Assembly (NCBI RefSeq): GCF_009765355.1
Contig: NZ_VTHK01000029.1
Location: 62,001-126,000, forward strand
DNA length: 64,000 bases
Origin: Amycolatopsis anabasis
GTDB lineage: Bacteria > Actinomycetota > Actinomycetes > Mycobacteriales > Pseudonocardiaceae
Direction: 5' to 3'
A model generated the notes under the pieces. That model saw nothing but the letters and a program-made list of their open reading frames with translations. It did no database searches and was not told the origin of the DNA. The position numbers and the translations under genes were made by a program. Below, one piece after another: positions 35,813 to 44,243 of the stretch (within the stretch, counting starts at the first letter, position 1; each line of letters begins with the position of its first letter).

Positions 35813-36598
35813 TCACCGATGGTCCAGACCGGAGAGTCCGCCCAGGAAGTCCGCGACCGCGGCGACCGTGGTGCCGGGATGGGCGAGGTGCGGGGCGTGC
35901 CCGCAGTCGGCGAGTTCGACCCGTTTCACCGGCCCGGAAACGCCGCGTTCGATCGCCTCGAGCTGGCGAACCGTGCCGTACTGATCCTGTTCGCCCTGGA
36001 TCAGCAGCACCGGGCGGTCGATGCCCGGCAGCAGGTTCTCCAGGTTCCAGTCCCGGAACTCCGGCGAGAGCCAGACCTCCGCCCACGACCAGAACGTGCC
36101 GTCCGGATCGTCGTGGTACCGGGCCAGCCGCCGCGCGAGGGAGCCCGCCCGGTACGCGTCGGTGGCGGCGGTGATCCCGGCCAGGGTCTCCGGTTCGACG
36201 AAGACGTGCGGCGCCAGCGCCACCACCGCGCTCACCGGGTGGCTCGCGGCGTGGAGCAGGGCGATGGAGGCGCCGTCGCTGTGGCCGATGAGGACCGGCC
36301 GGTCGATCCGCGACGCGGTGAGCAGTTCGGGCAGGACCCGATCCGCCTCCTCGTGCAGGTACCCGACCGGCCGGGGCGCCTTCGCCGGTGCGGAACTCCC
36401 GTAGCCGTACCGGGAATAGACGAGCGCCGCGCGGCCGGTCGCCCGCGCGGCCCACTCCGGGAACCGCGACCACAGGGCGACGCAGCCGAGGCCCTCGTGC
36501 AGGAAGACGAGCGGCGGGAGCGCGGGGTCACCGTCGATCCACCGGTACTCGATCGGTCCGTTCCGCAGCTCGATCGAGCCGAAACCCCGCGTTCCCAT
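35813..36598 (-). CDS. Alpha/beta hydrolase
   Basis: A 261-residue hydrolase: oxyanion region LVFLHEGLGC, nucleophile elbow GHSDGAS, acid in IQGEQDQYG and catalytic His in DCGHAPHLAHP. ATG 36598 (MGTRGFGSIEL) is preceded by GGGCGG and sits 10 bases after the LCP gene, so it may be the last gene of the sigma-LCP operon. The substrate is unknown. Confidence 0.88.
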   Translation of the reverse strand: MGTRGFGSIELRNGPIEYRWIDGDPALPPLVFLHEGLGCVALWSRFPEWAARATGRAALVYSRYGYGSSAPAKAPRPVGYLHEEADRVLPELLTASRIDRPVLIGHSDGASIALLHAASHPVSAVVALAPHVFVEPETLAGITAATDAYRAGSLARRLARYHDDPDGTFWSWAEVWLSPEFRDWNLENLLPGIDRPVLLIQGEQDQYGTVRQLEAIERGVSGPVKRVELADCGHAPHLAHPGTTVAAVADFLGGLSGLDHR

Positions 36599-36608
36599 CC
36601 GCCCGAAT

Positions 36609-37694
36609 CTAGTTGACGCAGGGCACGTCGTCCGGCGGCAGGACCGTGGCGCCCCCGGAAGCGGGGGGCGCGGCGGTGGCTCCGCCGCTGGTGAACGCCT
36701 GGACGAACGACCGCACCTGCTCGGGCGCGAGTTCCACGGCACTGCCACCGTCCGGGGTCCGCAGGTCCATTCCGGCGATCGGGACCGTGCCGATGCGCAG
36801 CGCGTCCCCGCGCAGGCCGCGCACCTGGTCCGCGAAGGTGAGCAGATCCCAGCCCGGGCTGGTCCGCACGGTGGTGCGCACGGTGTCCAGCAGCGTGTTC
36901 AGGGCCCGCCGGTCGGTCAGGACCGGTCCGGCCAGCACCTGGTGCACCAGGGAGCGCAGGAACGCCTGCAGCCGGACGATCCGGTCGAGGTCGCCGGCGG
37001 GCAGGCCGTGCCGCTGCCGGAGGAACGCCAGCGCGTTCGGCCCGGCCAGGGTCTGGCGCCCGGCCGGGAACGACGCCCCGGAGAGCGGGTCGTGGGTGGC
37101 CGCGCGCAGGCACACCGGCACCCCGCCGACCGCGGTGCTGAGCCGGTCGAAGCCCGCGATGTCGACCACCGCGTAGCGATCGACGGCGACCCCGGTGAGC
37201 CGGCGCACGGTGTCGGCGAGCGTCCGGGCCCCGGCCTCGTCGGCGCCCGCCTGGTCCCGGCCCTGGGCGAGGGCGTCCGCGCGGGCCTGGGCGTAGGCCG
37301 AGTTCAGCTTGCGCATGCCGTAGCCGGGCACGTCCACGAACGAGTCCCTGGGCAGCGAGATCGCCGACGCCGCCCCGTCGCGGCCGAGGTGGGCCAGCAC
37401 GATCGAATCGGTGAACCCCGAGCCGTCCGTTCCGGCGAGCAGGATGTTCTGGTCGACCGCGGCGGCGGGTGCGGCGGGGGAGTCGGCCGCGGGATCGGGA
37501 ACGAGCCGCGGGACGACCACCGCGGTCACCGCGGCGAGGACGACCGCGGCGGCGGCCGCGACCATCAGGGCCGGGGTGCGGCGCCGGGGCTTCCCGCGGT
37601 GCAGTCCGGCCAGGACGACGCGGGGATCGACCGCCCGGTCGGCCTCCTCGGTGAACGCCTCGCGGATGAGCAGTTCGGTGCGATCGAGATTCAT
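36609..37694 (-). CDS. LytR-CpsA-Psr (LCP) family membrane protein
   Basis: A 361-residue protein with a cytoplasmic start, one transmembrane helix (about residues 42-64) and an extracellular LCP domain: LLAGTDG, DSIVLAHLG, SLPRDSFVDVPGYG, KLNSAYA and FLRQRHGLPAGDLDRIVRLQ. LCP proteins attach glycopolymers such as arabinogalactan or teichoic-like polymers to peptidoglycan. Its start overlaps the sigma factor stop by four bases. The cytoplasmic N-terminal tail could act as an anti-sigma-like segment; that is inference. Confidence 0.88.
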   Translation of the reverse strand: MNLDRTELLIREAFTEEADRAVDPRVVLAGLHRGKPRRRTPALMVAAAAAVVLAAVTAVVVPRLVPDPAADSPAAPAAAVDQNILLAGTDGSGFTDSIVLAHLGRDGAASAISLPRDSFVDVPGYGMRKLNSAYAQARADALAQGRDQAGADEAGARTLADTVRRLTGVAVDRYAVVDIAGFDRLSTAVGGVPVCLRAATHDPLSGASFPAGRQTLAGPNALAFLRQRHGLPAGDLDRIVRLQAFLRSLVHQVLAGPVLTDRRALNTLLDTVRTTVRTSPGWDLLTFADQVRGLRGDALRIGTVPIAGMDLRTPDGGSAVELAPEQVRSFVQAFTSGGATAAPPASGGATVLPPDDVPCVN

Positions 37695-38194
37695 CGGGCA
37701 GCCTCCGGTACGGGCGATTCCGCGGCGCGCAGCGTGTCGAGCGCGCGGGAGATGTGACTGCGGACGGTGGTCGCCTTGCAGCCGAGGACCTGGGCGATCT
37801 CGTCGTCCGTGCGGTCCTCGTAGTAGCGCAGCAGGATCGCGGCCCGCTGCTTGCGGGGCAGGACCGCGATGCGGGCGCGCATGGCGTCGCGTTCGGCGTA
37901 CCGCGCGGCCGGGTCGCCGCCGGATCTGGCGATCGCCTCCAGCGTGCGGTGTTCCGACGTGATGTCCCGGCTGGCCCGGCGCCGGCGCCAGGACAGGAAC
38001 TCGTTGGTGACCATCCGCCGGACGTACAGGTCAGGCGCCTGCAACGAGCCGATCCGCGACCAGCGGCCCTGCACCCGCAACAGCACGTCCTGCACGATGT
38101 CCTGCGCGAGGTGGGGATCGCAGGTCAGCGCGGTGGCGTAGCGCAGTAGCCGGTCGAGCCGCTCGGCGACGAACTGGTCGAAACCATCCCGCAC
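37691..38194 (-). CDS. ECF-type sigma factor (SigE/Sigma-70 family, short)
   Basis: A 167-residue sigma factor: region 2 (LLRYATALTCDPHLAQDIVQDVLLR) and region 4 (LPRKQRAAILLRYYEDRTDDEIAQVLGC). GTG 38194 follows AAGGGAG, better than the upstream ATG at 38236. It is coupled to the LCP gene, so it probably governs a cell-envelope response. No classical anti-sigma gene is present. Confidence 0.88.
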   Translation of the reverse strand: MRDGFDQFVAERLDRLLRYATALTCDPHLAQDIVQDVLLRVQGRWSRIGSLQAPDLYVRRMVTNEFLSWRRRRASRDITSEHRTLEAIARSGGDPAARYAERDAMRARIAVLPRKQRAAILLRYYEDRTDDEIAQVLGCKATTVRSHISRALDTLRAAESPVPEAAR

Positions 38195-38367
38195 GCCTCG
38201 CTCCCTTCTGTGGCTTTTCGAGTAGTGCCCCTTCAAACGCTTCCCGCACCCCCGGATGTTGAGTCGGTCCGCGAATTGATCACCGCGGGTTTTCCCGGGA
38301 ATCCGATCGGGTGAACTCCGCCGCCACGCATCATCGCGGGGTGGCGGGGCCCCTCATCTTCCGTAGC

Positions 38368-38416
38368 GCCGTCGGCACCGGCCGCCTAGCCCCCCGAGTG
38401 GATCGGTGCCGACGGC
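38368..38416. other. Perfect 13-bp inverted repeat in the leader of the second PolD gene
   Basis: GCCGTCGGCACCG (38368-38380) and CGGTGCCGACGGC (38404-38416) around a 23-base loop, 48 bases before the polymerase start. It could be an attenuator hairpin, a protein site, or a small repeat element. The whole divergent gap (38195-38464) shows nothing else I can name. Confidence 0.5.
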
Positions 38417-38464
38417 GTCCGCATACCGGTTGACCTGGTGCCCCGGCCTGGGCAAGGTGAACCG

Positions 38465-39409
38465 ATGAGTGAGGAGACGCGGGACGGCGTGCCGCTGACC
38501 AACCTCGGCCAGCCGCTGTTCGACGGCGCGGACGCGACCAAGCGGGATCTGGTGGACTACCTCGACGCCGTTCGCGACCGCATCCTCCCGGAGCTGGCGG
38601 GCCGGCCGCTGTCGGTGATCCGGGTGCTCCGCGGCCAGGCGCCGTTCATGCAGAAGAACGTGCCCAAGTACACCCCGTCCTGGGTGCGGACGGTGGCGAT
38701 GTGGGCGGAATCCTCGAAGCGCCAGGTGTCCTACGCGCTGTGCGACGACCGCCGGACCTTGCTGTGGTTCGCCAACCAGCGGGCGATCGAATACCACCCG
38801 ACCCTGCTCCGCGCCGAGAGCTGGACCCCCACCTACCTCGTGCTCGACCTCGATCCGCCGCCCGAGGCCGGGTTCGAGGTGGTCGTCCGCGCCGCCCACC
38901 TGGTCCGCCAGGCGCTCGCCGACGCGGGGCTGGCGGGTGCGGTCAAGACCAGCGGGGCGAAGGGCGTGCACGTGTTCGCGCCGATCGCGGCGGAGGAGAA
39001 GGTCGAGGACGTGGCCGCGGCCACCCGGGCGATCGCCGCGCGGGCCGAACGGCTCGATCCGGTGCTCGCCACGACGGCGTTCATCCGGGAGGACCGCGAG
39101 GGCAAGGTGTTCCTCGATTCCACCCGGGCCGGTGGGGCGACGGTGGTCGCGGCGTACAGCCCGCGCGTCCGCCCGGGGACGCCGGTGTCGTTCCCGGTGG
39201 CGTGGGCGGACCTCGACCGAGTGACACCCGCCGACTTCACCCTGCACACCGCGCCGGGGCTGCTCGACGCCGGGGACCCGTGGACCGCTGAGATGCCCGA
39301 ACCGCAACGGCTGGACGCCGATCTGGTCGCCGAAGGCCACACCATCCCGATCGCCCGGGTGCAGGCCATGCACGAGGGCAAACGCCGCGCCCGCGCCCGC
39401 CGCGGCTGA
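38465..39409 (+). CDS. Second LigD-type polymerase domain protein
   Basis: A 314-residue protein related to LigD polymerase modules: LTNLGQPLFDGADATKRDLVDYL, YTPSWVRTVAMWAESS, LDLDPPPEAGF (metal motif), KTSGAKGVHVF and FLDSTRAGGATVVAAYSPR. It is distinct from the copy at 28880 and lacks ligase or nuclease domains. AAGGTGAA precedes ATG 38465. Activity could be gap filling; it has no ligase neighbour. Confidence 0.88.
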   Translation: MSEETRDGVPLTNLGQPLFDGADATKRDLVDYLDAVRDRILPELAGRPLSVIRVLRGQAPFMQKNVPKYTPSWVRTVAMWAESSKRQVSYALCDDRRTLLWFANQRAIEYHPTLLRAESWTPTYLVLDLDPPPEAGFEVVVRAAHLVRQALADAGLAGAVKTSGAKGVHVFAPIAAEEKVEDVAAATRAIAARAERLDPVLATTAFIREDREGKVFLDSTRAGGATVVAAYSPRVRPGTPVSFPVAWADLDRVTPADFTLHTAPGLLDAGDPWTAEMPEPQRLDADLVAEGHTIPIARVQAMHEGKRRARARRG

Positions 39410-39431
39410 CCCGGACTCGGTGCGCGGGCTC

Positions 39432-39503
39432 GCCCTTTGTCGGCTAAGTGCGGCACATCGGCTACCTAGGTCACCGCGGTATCGCACTTAGCCGACAAAG
39501 GGC
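39432..39503. repeat. 72-bp palindromic element with perfect 21-base arms
   Basis: The arms (39432-39452 and 39483-39503) are exact reverse complements; the left begins GCCCTTTGTCGGCTAAGTG. The 30-base loop has ACCTAGGT at its centre. It lies 22 bases after the polymerase stop and could end transcription, but its size and AT content suggest a repeat element of the chromosome. Confidence 0.8.
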
Positions 39504-39518
39504 ACACCCCGATGCCGG

Positions 39519-39739
39519 GTGCCGGGGCATGGAACTCACCTACCGAAACGGGGAACTCGGTGTCCCGAAATGGGGAACTCGCACGTCCGGAACGGGGGAC
39601 TCGCGCCTGTGGCGCCCGCTGCTTCGGAGCGTCCTGCGCACCCAAGGTGCCATTCGGGGCGCGCGGGAAGGCGAGGTTCCCCACGCCGCATCGGTAAGTG
39701 AGTCGCACGTTCGGGTTCGCGAGTTCGCGTTCGCCCGGT
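39519..39739. repeat. 21-bp phased intergenic repeat, locus C (4 units, spacer, 2 inverted units)
   Basis: Units begin at 39519, 39540, 39561 and 39583 (lengths 21, 21, 22, 22; for example TACCGAAACGGGGAACTCGG). A 93-base spacer (39605-39697) follows, then two inverted units at 39698 and 39719 (GTGAGTCGCACGTTCGGG). This variant has GGGGAACTCGC in place of GTGTAACTCGC. With the adjacent 72-bp palindrome it fills most of the 447-base gap 39410-39856; the rest holds the operators before the CoA-transferase. Confidence 0.82.
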
Positions 39740-39799
39740 GGCGTGCGGGCCGGGTCACCTCAGGATTCTTGACCGGGGGCTCGCGCGCGTCCTACTCTC

Positions 39800-39836
39800 G
39801 TGCCATGTAAAGGCACGCTGTGCCGTAATGTGGCAC
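39800..39836. promoter_or_regulatory. Tandem operators upstream of the CoA-transferase
   Basis: Two identical-architecture dyads GTGCC-N7-GGCAC lie at 39800-39816 and 39820-39836, spaced 20 bp centre to centre. The second (TGCCGTAATGTGGCA core) closely matches TTCCGCAATGTGGAA at 44061-44075, in front of the MatC gene. The IclR protein encoded at 41836 is the likely ligand. Confidence 0.6.
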
Positions 39837-39856
39837 ACTGCGATCGGCGGGGTGGT

Positions 39857-41050
39857 ATGGCGGGTGCGTTGGAGCGATTCCGGGTTCTCGACCTGACCCA
39901 GGTGATGGCCGGGCCCTACTGCTGCCAGCTCCTCGGGGATCTCGGCGCGGACGTGATCAAGGTCGAACCGGTCGGCACCGGGGACGCCACCCGGGAGGCC
40001 ACCGGGCACCGGTTGCCGGGCGGGACGAGCGCTGCCTTCCTCGCGGTGAACCGCAACAAGCGGAGCATCGCGATCGACCTCAAGAGCGACGCGGGGCGGG
40101 CGAGTTTCCACCGGCTGGTGCGGGCCGCCGATGTGGTGGTGGAGAGCTTCCGGCCGGGGGTGGCGGCGCGGCTGGGGGTGGACTACCCGGCGCTGCGCGC
40201 GATCAACGACCGGTTGGTGTACGCCTCGATCTCCGGGTTCGGGCAGACCGGGCCGTACTCCGCCCGCCCCGGCTACGACCTGATCGCGCAGGCGATGTCC
40301 GGGATCATGAGCGTGACCGGGGACGCGAGTGCGGACCCGGTGAAATGCGGGGTGCCGGTCGCCGACCTTTCGACGGGTCTGTTCTGCGCCATCGGGATCC
40401 TCTCCGCCTGCCTGTCCCGCGAGATCACCGGCAAGGGGCAGGCGGTGGACACCTCCCTCTACGACTCCGCGCTGGCGATGTCGGTCTGGGAGACCTCCGA
40501 ACTCTGGGCGACCGGGGAATCGCCGCGGCGTTTGGGTTCCGCGCACCGGGTCAACGCCCCGTACCAGGCACTGTCCACACGCGACGGTCACCTGGTCGTC
40601 GGCGCGAACAACGACCGGCTCTGGGCACGGCTCTGCACCGCGCTGGACCGCGCGGACCTCCTGGCCGACGAACGGTTCGCCACCAACGCCGATCGCGTGC
40701 GTAACCGGGAGCCGCTCGCCGCGGAACTGGTCCAGACACTGTCCGAACGCGACACCGCGGACTGGGTGGACCTGCTGCTGGCGGCCGGGGTTCCGGCCGG
40801 GCCCATCCGCGACTACGCGGAATCCTGCGCGGACCCGCACACCCGGGAGCGGGAGATGGTGCTGGAGCTGGACCAGCCCGGCGAGGGCCGGGTCCGCGCC
40901 CTCGGCATCCCGGTGAAACTCGGCGCCACGCCGGGATCGGTCACCCGCCCGGCGCCCCGGCTCGGCGAGCACACCGACGAAGTGCTGCGCGCCGCCGGGT
41001 ATTCGGCCGAGGAGGTCCACGCGTTGCGCGAGGCGGGAGCGGTGGCATGA
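39857..41050 (+). CDS. CaiB/BaiF family CoA-transferase (class III)
   Basis: A 397-residue class III CoA-transferase: RVLDLTQVMAGPYCCQLLGDLGADVIKVEP, LNRNKRSIAIDLK-like (AVNRNKRSIAIDLK), the catalytic-Asp region within TSLYDSALAMSVWE, and FGQTGPYS. ATG 39857 lies after GGCGGGGTGG. It transfers CoA between an acyl-CoA donor and a carboxylic acid. The stop overlaps the hydratase start by ATGA. Context suggests a dicarboxylate or hydroxyacid substrate. Confidence 0.9.
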   Translation: MAGALERFRVLDLTQVMAGPYCCQLLGDLGADVIKVEPVGTGDATREATGHRLPGGTSAAFLAVNRNKRSIAIDLKSDAGRASFHRLVRAADVVVESFRPGVAARLGVDYPALRAINDRLVYASISGFGQTGPYSARPGYDLIAQAMSGIMSVTGDASADPVKCGVPVADLSTGLFCAIGILSACLSREITGKGQAVDTSLYDSALAMSVWETSELWATGESPRRLGSAHRVNAPYQALSTRDGHLVVGANNDRLWARLCTALDRADLLADERFATNADRVRNREPLAAELVQTLSERDTADWVDLLLAAGVPAGPIRDYAESCADPHTREREMVLELDQPGEGRVRALGIPVKLGATPGSVTRPAPRLGEHTDEVLRAAGYSAEEVHALREAGAVA

Positions 41051-41823
41051 CGACCGACGAGCTGGTGGTCGAGATCAACGGCCCGGTCGCCGTCGCGACC
41101 TTCAACCGCCCGGCCGCCCGCAACGCGATGACGTGGGCGATGTACGACGGGCTGGTCGAGTTCTGCGAGCGCGTCGACGACGATCCCGAGGTGCGGGTCG
41201 CGGTGCTGCGCGGCGCCGGTGGCCGCGCGTTCGTGGCGGGCACGGATATCCGGCAGTTCCTGGAGTTCCGCGGCGCCGCGGACGGGATCGGTTACGAGCA
41301 ACGGATCGAGCGGGTGATCGGCCGCCTGGAACGGGTCGGCACCCCGACCGTCGCGGTCGTGGAGGGCTACGCGACCGGCGGCGGGCTGAGCATCGCGGCC
41401 GCGTGCGATCTCCGGATCTGCACGCCGGACGCGAAGTTCGGGCTCCCGATCGCCCGGACCGTCGGCAACTGCGTGTCGATGTCGACGTATGCGCGGCTGG
41501 TCGCGCTCCTCGGCCAGTCCCGGACCCTGCACCTGATCTACACGGCCGGTTTCGTCGACGGCGCGGAGGCGGCCCGGGTGGGCCTGGCCAGCGAACTGGT
41601 GCCGGCCGACGCGCTTTACGCCAGGGTGGGGGAGTTGTGCGCCCAGTTGGCGAGCCACGCGCCGCTCACCATGCGCGCCAGCAAGGTCGCGCTGCGGCGG
41701 TTGCGCGAGCATTCCCTTCCGCCGGACGAGGATCTGATCTCGATGTGTTACGGCAGCGAGGATTTCCGCGAGGGAGTGGACGCGTTCGTGGCGAAGCGGC
41801 CACCGCGGTGGAAGGCGCGCTAG
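41047..41823 (+). CDS. Enoyl-CoA hydratase/isomerase family protein
   Basis: A 258-residue crotonase: FNRPAARNAMTWAMYDGLVEF, the oxyanion GRAFVAGTDIRQF, and AVVEGYATGGGLSIAAACDLRI. The second catalytic Glu position reads GLPIARTVGNCVSMSTYARL. It is coupled to the CoA-transferase by ATGA and probably hydrates or isomerises the CoA ester that enzyme makes. Confidence 0.9.
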   Translation: MTTDELVVEINGPVAVATFNRPAARNAMTWAMYDGLVEFCERVDDDPEVRVAVLRGAGGRAFVAGTDIRQFLEFRGAADGIGYEQRIERVIGRLERVGTPTVAVVEGYATGGGLSIAAACDLRICTPDAKFGLPIARTVGNCVSMSTYARLVALLGQSRTLHLIYTAGFVDGAEAARVGLASELVPADALYARVGELCAQLASHAPLTMRASKVALRRLREHSLPPDEDLISMCYGSEDFREGVDAFVAKRPPRWKAR

Positions 41824-41835
41824 GCCGTGCCGCGC

Positions 41836-42663
41836 TCAGGCGGGGTCGACCGCGGCGCGATGCCCGAGCGTCGCGCTGATCCGCCGCGCGGCTTCGGCCA
41901 CCAGTTTCCCGTACCGCTTCCGGAGTTCGGCGGTCATCCGGCTGCTCGGCGCGGAGATCGAGATGCTCGCCGCCGCGACTCCGTTGTGGTCGAAGATGGG
42001 CGCGGCCACCGCGGTGATGTCGGTCCGCCATTCCCCGACGTTTTCCGCGTAACCGCGTTCGGTGACCCGGTCGAGCTGCGCGAAGAGCTCGTCCCAGTCG
42101 ACGATCGTGTTCGCGGTGTGCCGTTCGAGCCGCGCCCCGAGGATCTCCCGCACCCGGTCCCGGGGCAGGGTGGACAGCATGGCCTTGCCGTTGGACGAAC
42201 CGTGCAGCGGCACCCGGCTGCCGAGCGGGAGCACCGCGCGGATCGGATGGTCGGTCTCGACCCGCTCGATCAGGACCGCGTGGTCACCCTCGAGCACCAT
42301 CAGATGCGCGGCTTCCCCGGTTTCCCGTTTGAGTTCCTGCATGACCGCCGCGGCGGCGTCCCGGACGCTCAGATCGGTGATCGCGTGCTGGCCGATGTGC
42401 AGCGCCCGCGTGGTGAGCATCCAGCGGGTGACCTCCGCGCCGTCCGGGCAGATCCAGCCCGCCGTCCACAGTGTACGGAGCGCGCGCTGCACGGTGCTCT
42501 TCGGCAGGCGCAGGATGCGGGAAAGTTCGCCGACCCCGACCGGCTGGCGGTACGCCACTTCCTCGAGCACCCGGAAGGCCGAGAGCACGGAACGCATTCC
42601 CTGGCTGTCCGGCACGGCGACGAATGGTTCCCTTCCGATGAATTCCCGGATCCTGACCGGCAC
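41836..42663 (-). CDS. IclR family regulator of the CoA-transferase/MatC module
   Basis: A 275-residue IclR protein: helix-turn-helix at residues about 40-75 (VGELSRILRLPKSTVQRAL) and effector domain with HGSSNGKAMLSTLPRDRV and RGYAENVGEW. GTG 42663 is the likely start; ATG 42594 is a shorter option. It lies between the two transcription units that carry the shared GCAATGT/GTAATGT-centred dyads, so it probably controls both. Confidence 0.87.
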   Translation of the reverse strand: MPVRIREFIGREPFVAVPDSQGMRSVLSAFRVLEEVAYRQPVGVGELSRILRLPKSTVQRALRTLWTAGWICPDGAEVTRWMLTTRALHIGQHAITDLSVRDAAAAVMQELKRETGEAAHLMVLEGDHAVLIERVETDHPIRAVLPLGSRVPLHGSSNGKAMLSTLPRDRVREILGARLERHTANTIVDWDELFAQLDRVTERGYAENVGEWRTDITAVAAPIFDHNGVAAASISISAPSSRMTAELRKRYGKLVAEAARRISATLGHRAAVDPA

Positions 42664-42687
42664 AGTGTATCCGCCCGCGTGGCCCGG

Positions 42688-44025
42688 TCAGAGCCAGCCG
42701 GGCAGGACGAAGATCGTCCACGCGAGCATCGGGGCGACGGCGATCATGCTCATGCCCCAGATCATCAGGCCGCGGAACACCTTGTCCCGTTGCTCGGCCG
42801 GGGTGCTCGCCACGACGAGGGCGCCGCTGGTGGAGAACGGCGAGGAATCCACCACCGAGGAGGAGATCGCCAGCGCGGTGATCACGCCGACCGCGCCGAT
42901 CTGGCCGCCCAGCAGGAACGGCACGGCGAGCGGGATGAGCGCGCCGAGAATCCCGGTGGTCGAAGCGAACGCGGAAACCCCGGCGCTGATCAGGCAGATG
43001 ACGAACGCGGCGAGCAACGGGATGCCGATGCCGGCGACCCCGTTGCCGAGCCATTTGATGGTGCCGATGCGTTCCATCAGGCTCACATAGGTCACCACAC
43101 CGCAGATCAGCAGCACGGTCGGCCACGCGACCTGTGCCACGCAGTGCTTCGTCGAACCCGGCGACAGGATGCAGATCACCGTGGCGATGCTGATGGCGAG
43201 CAGGCCGACGTCGAGATCGAAAGCCAGCGAGCCCACCGCGAGCGTCAGCAGTCCGGCGAGGGTGACCACTTTCGCGGTGTCGAGCCGCGGCGTGGGAGCC
43301 GGTTCTTCACCCGTTTCCGCGGAGCCGGAAGAACCATTTTCGTTGCCGGGAATCGCGGGCCGGACGTCGGTTTCTCCGCCGACGCGCGCGGCGACGGTTT
43401 CCACCGCCGCGACCCGGCGGCTGATCAGTTCCCGGCCGCCGAACAGGAAGAACACCACAATGCTCAGCAAAGCGTTGAAAACGAACGAGCTGACCCACAG
43501 CAGAACGGGATTTCCGGGCAGCCCGCTCCGGGCGACCACGCCGTTGGTGATGCTGCCGAAAATGCTGATCGGGGAGAATCCGCCCGCGCTCCCGCCATTG
43601 ATGATCAGCAGGCCCATCAGCATCGGATTGATGCGGTAGCGCACGGCGAAACTGAGCCCGATCGGCGCCATGATCGCCACCGCGCCGGGGACCACCGCGC
43701 CCACCATGGTGAGCAGGCTGGTGACCGTGAACAGCACCCAGGGAATCAGCGCGATCCGCCCTCGTACGACCCGAACCCCGGCATCGATCAGCCAGTCCAC
43801 GGTGCCGTTCGCCTTGGCGATCGCGAACAACAGCGTCACCCCGACCAGGACCACGAACAGATCGCCGGGGAATCCCGCGAAGAGATCGTCGGCACTCTCG
43901 TCGAAAAGGAACGTGCCGATCAGGAATGTGCCCAGAAACGCCGCCGCACCCATGTTGACCGAGCGCAGGGTGGCCAGGAGAAAGATGAGGACGAGGCCGA
44001 TGATGGAGACTGTTTGTACCGACAT
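42688..44025 (-). CDS. MatC-type dicarboxylate carrier (SLC13/DASS-like permease)
   Basis: A 445-residue polytopic protein with about 11-12 transmembrane segments. The N-terminal half (VNMGAAAFLGTFLIGTFLFDES, FPGDLFVVLVGVTLLFAIAKANGTVDWL) matches the MatC N-terminal domain of malonate/dicarboxylate carriers. Repeated NGGSAGGFSPISIFG and SSSVVDSSPFSTSGAL segments are the two substrate hairpins. ATG 44025 follows CGAGGAG. It is 24 bases from the IclR gene on the same strand. Confidence 0.87.
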   Translation of the reverse strand: MSVQTVSIIGLVLIFLLATLRSVNMGAAAFLGTFLIGTFLFDESADDLFAGFPGDLFVVLVGVTLLFAIAKANGTVDWLIDAGVRVVRGRIALIPWVLFTVTSLLTMVGAVVPGAVAIMAPIGLSFAVRYRINPMLMGLLIINGGSAGGFSPISIFGSITNGVVARSGLPGNPVLLWVSSFVFNALLSIVVFFLFGGRELISRRVAAVETVAARVGGETDVRPAIPGNENGSSGSAETGEEPAPTPRLDTAKVVTLAGLLTLAVGSLAFDLDVGLLAISIATVICILSPGSTKHCVAQVAWPTVLLICGVVTYVSLMERIGTIKWLGNGVAGIGIPLLAAFVICLISAGVSAFASTTGILGALIPLAVPFLLGGQIGAVGVITALAISSSVVDSSPFSTSGALVVASTPAEQRDKVFRGLMIWGMSMIAVAPMLAWTIFVLPGWL

Positions 44026-44060
44026 GTTGCTCCTCGAGGCATTCGTTGGCTCGCAGGGCA

Positions 44061-44075
44061 TTCCGCAATGTGGAA
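44061..44075. promoter_or_regulatory. Candidate IclR operator before MatC
   Basis: TTCC-GCAATGT-GGAA, 36-50 bases upstream of the MatC start and about 170 before the aminotransferase start. Twelve of fifteen positions match the dyad at 39821-39835. Confidence 0.55.
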
Positions 44076-44243
44076 ACTCTGTCTCGGATTAAGGAAGTAT
44101 GACCCCGGACACAGTCGGCGTCAAGGGTCCTTCGCGGGTGGTCGATCGCGAACCCGGGCTTGGCGAAACCGGGAAGCCGTGGTTACGCTGACTCCATCAA
44201 GCGATATTTAGTTTTCGTATCGCGAAATCCCGAAGGAGCTCCG

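Noticed and set aside
39448..39810. Small proteins in the gap before the CoA-transferase
   Set aside because: They read through the repeat units and palindrome in several frames, with no ribosome site or family resemblance.
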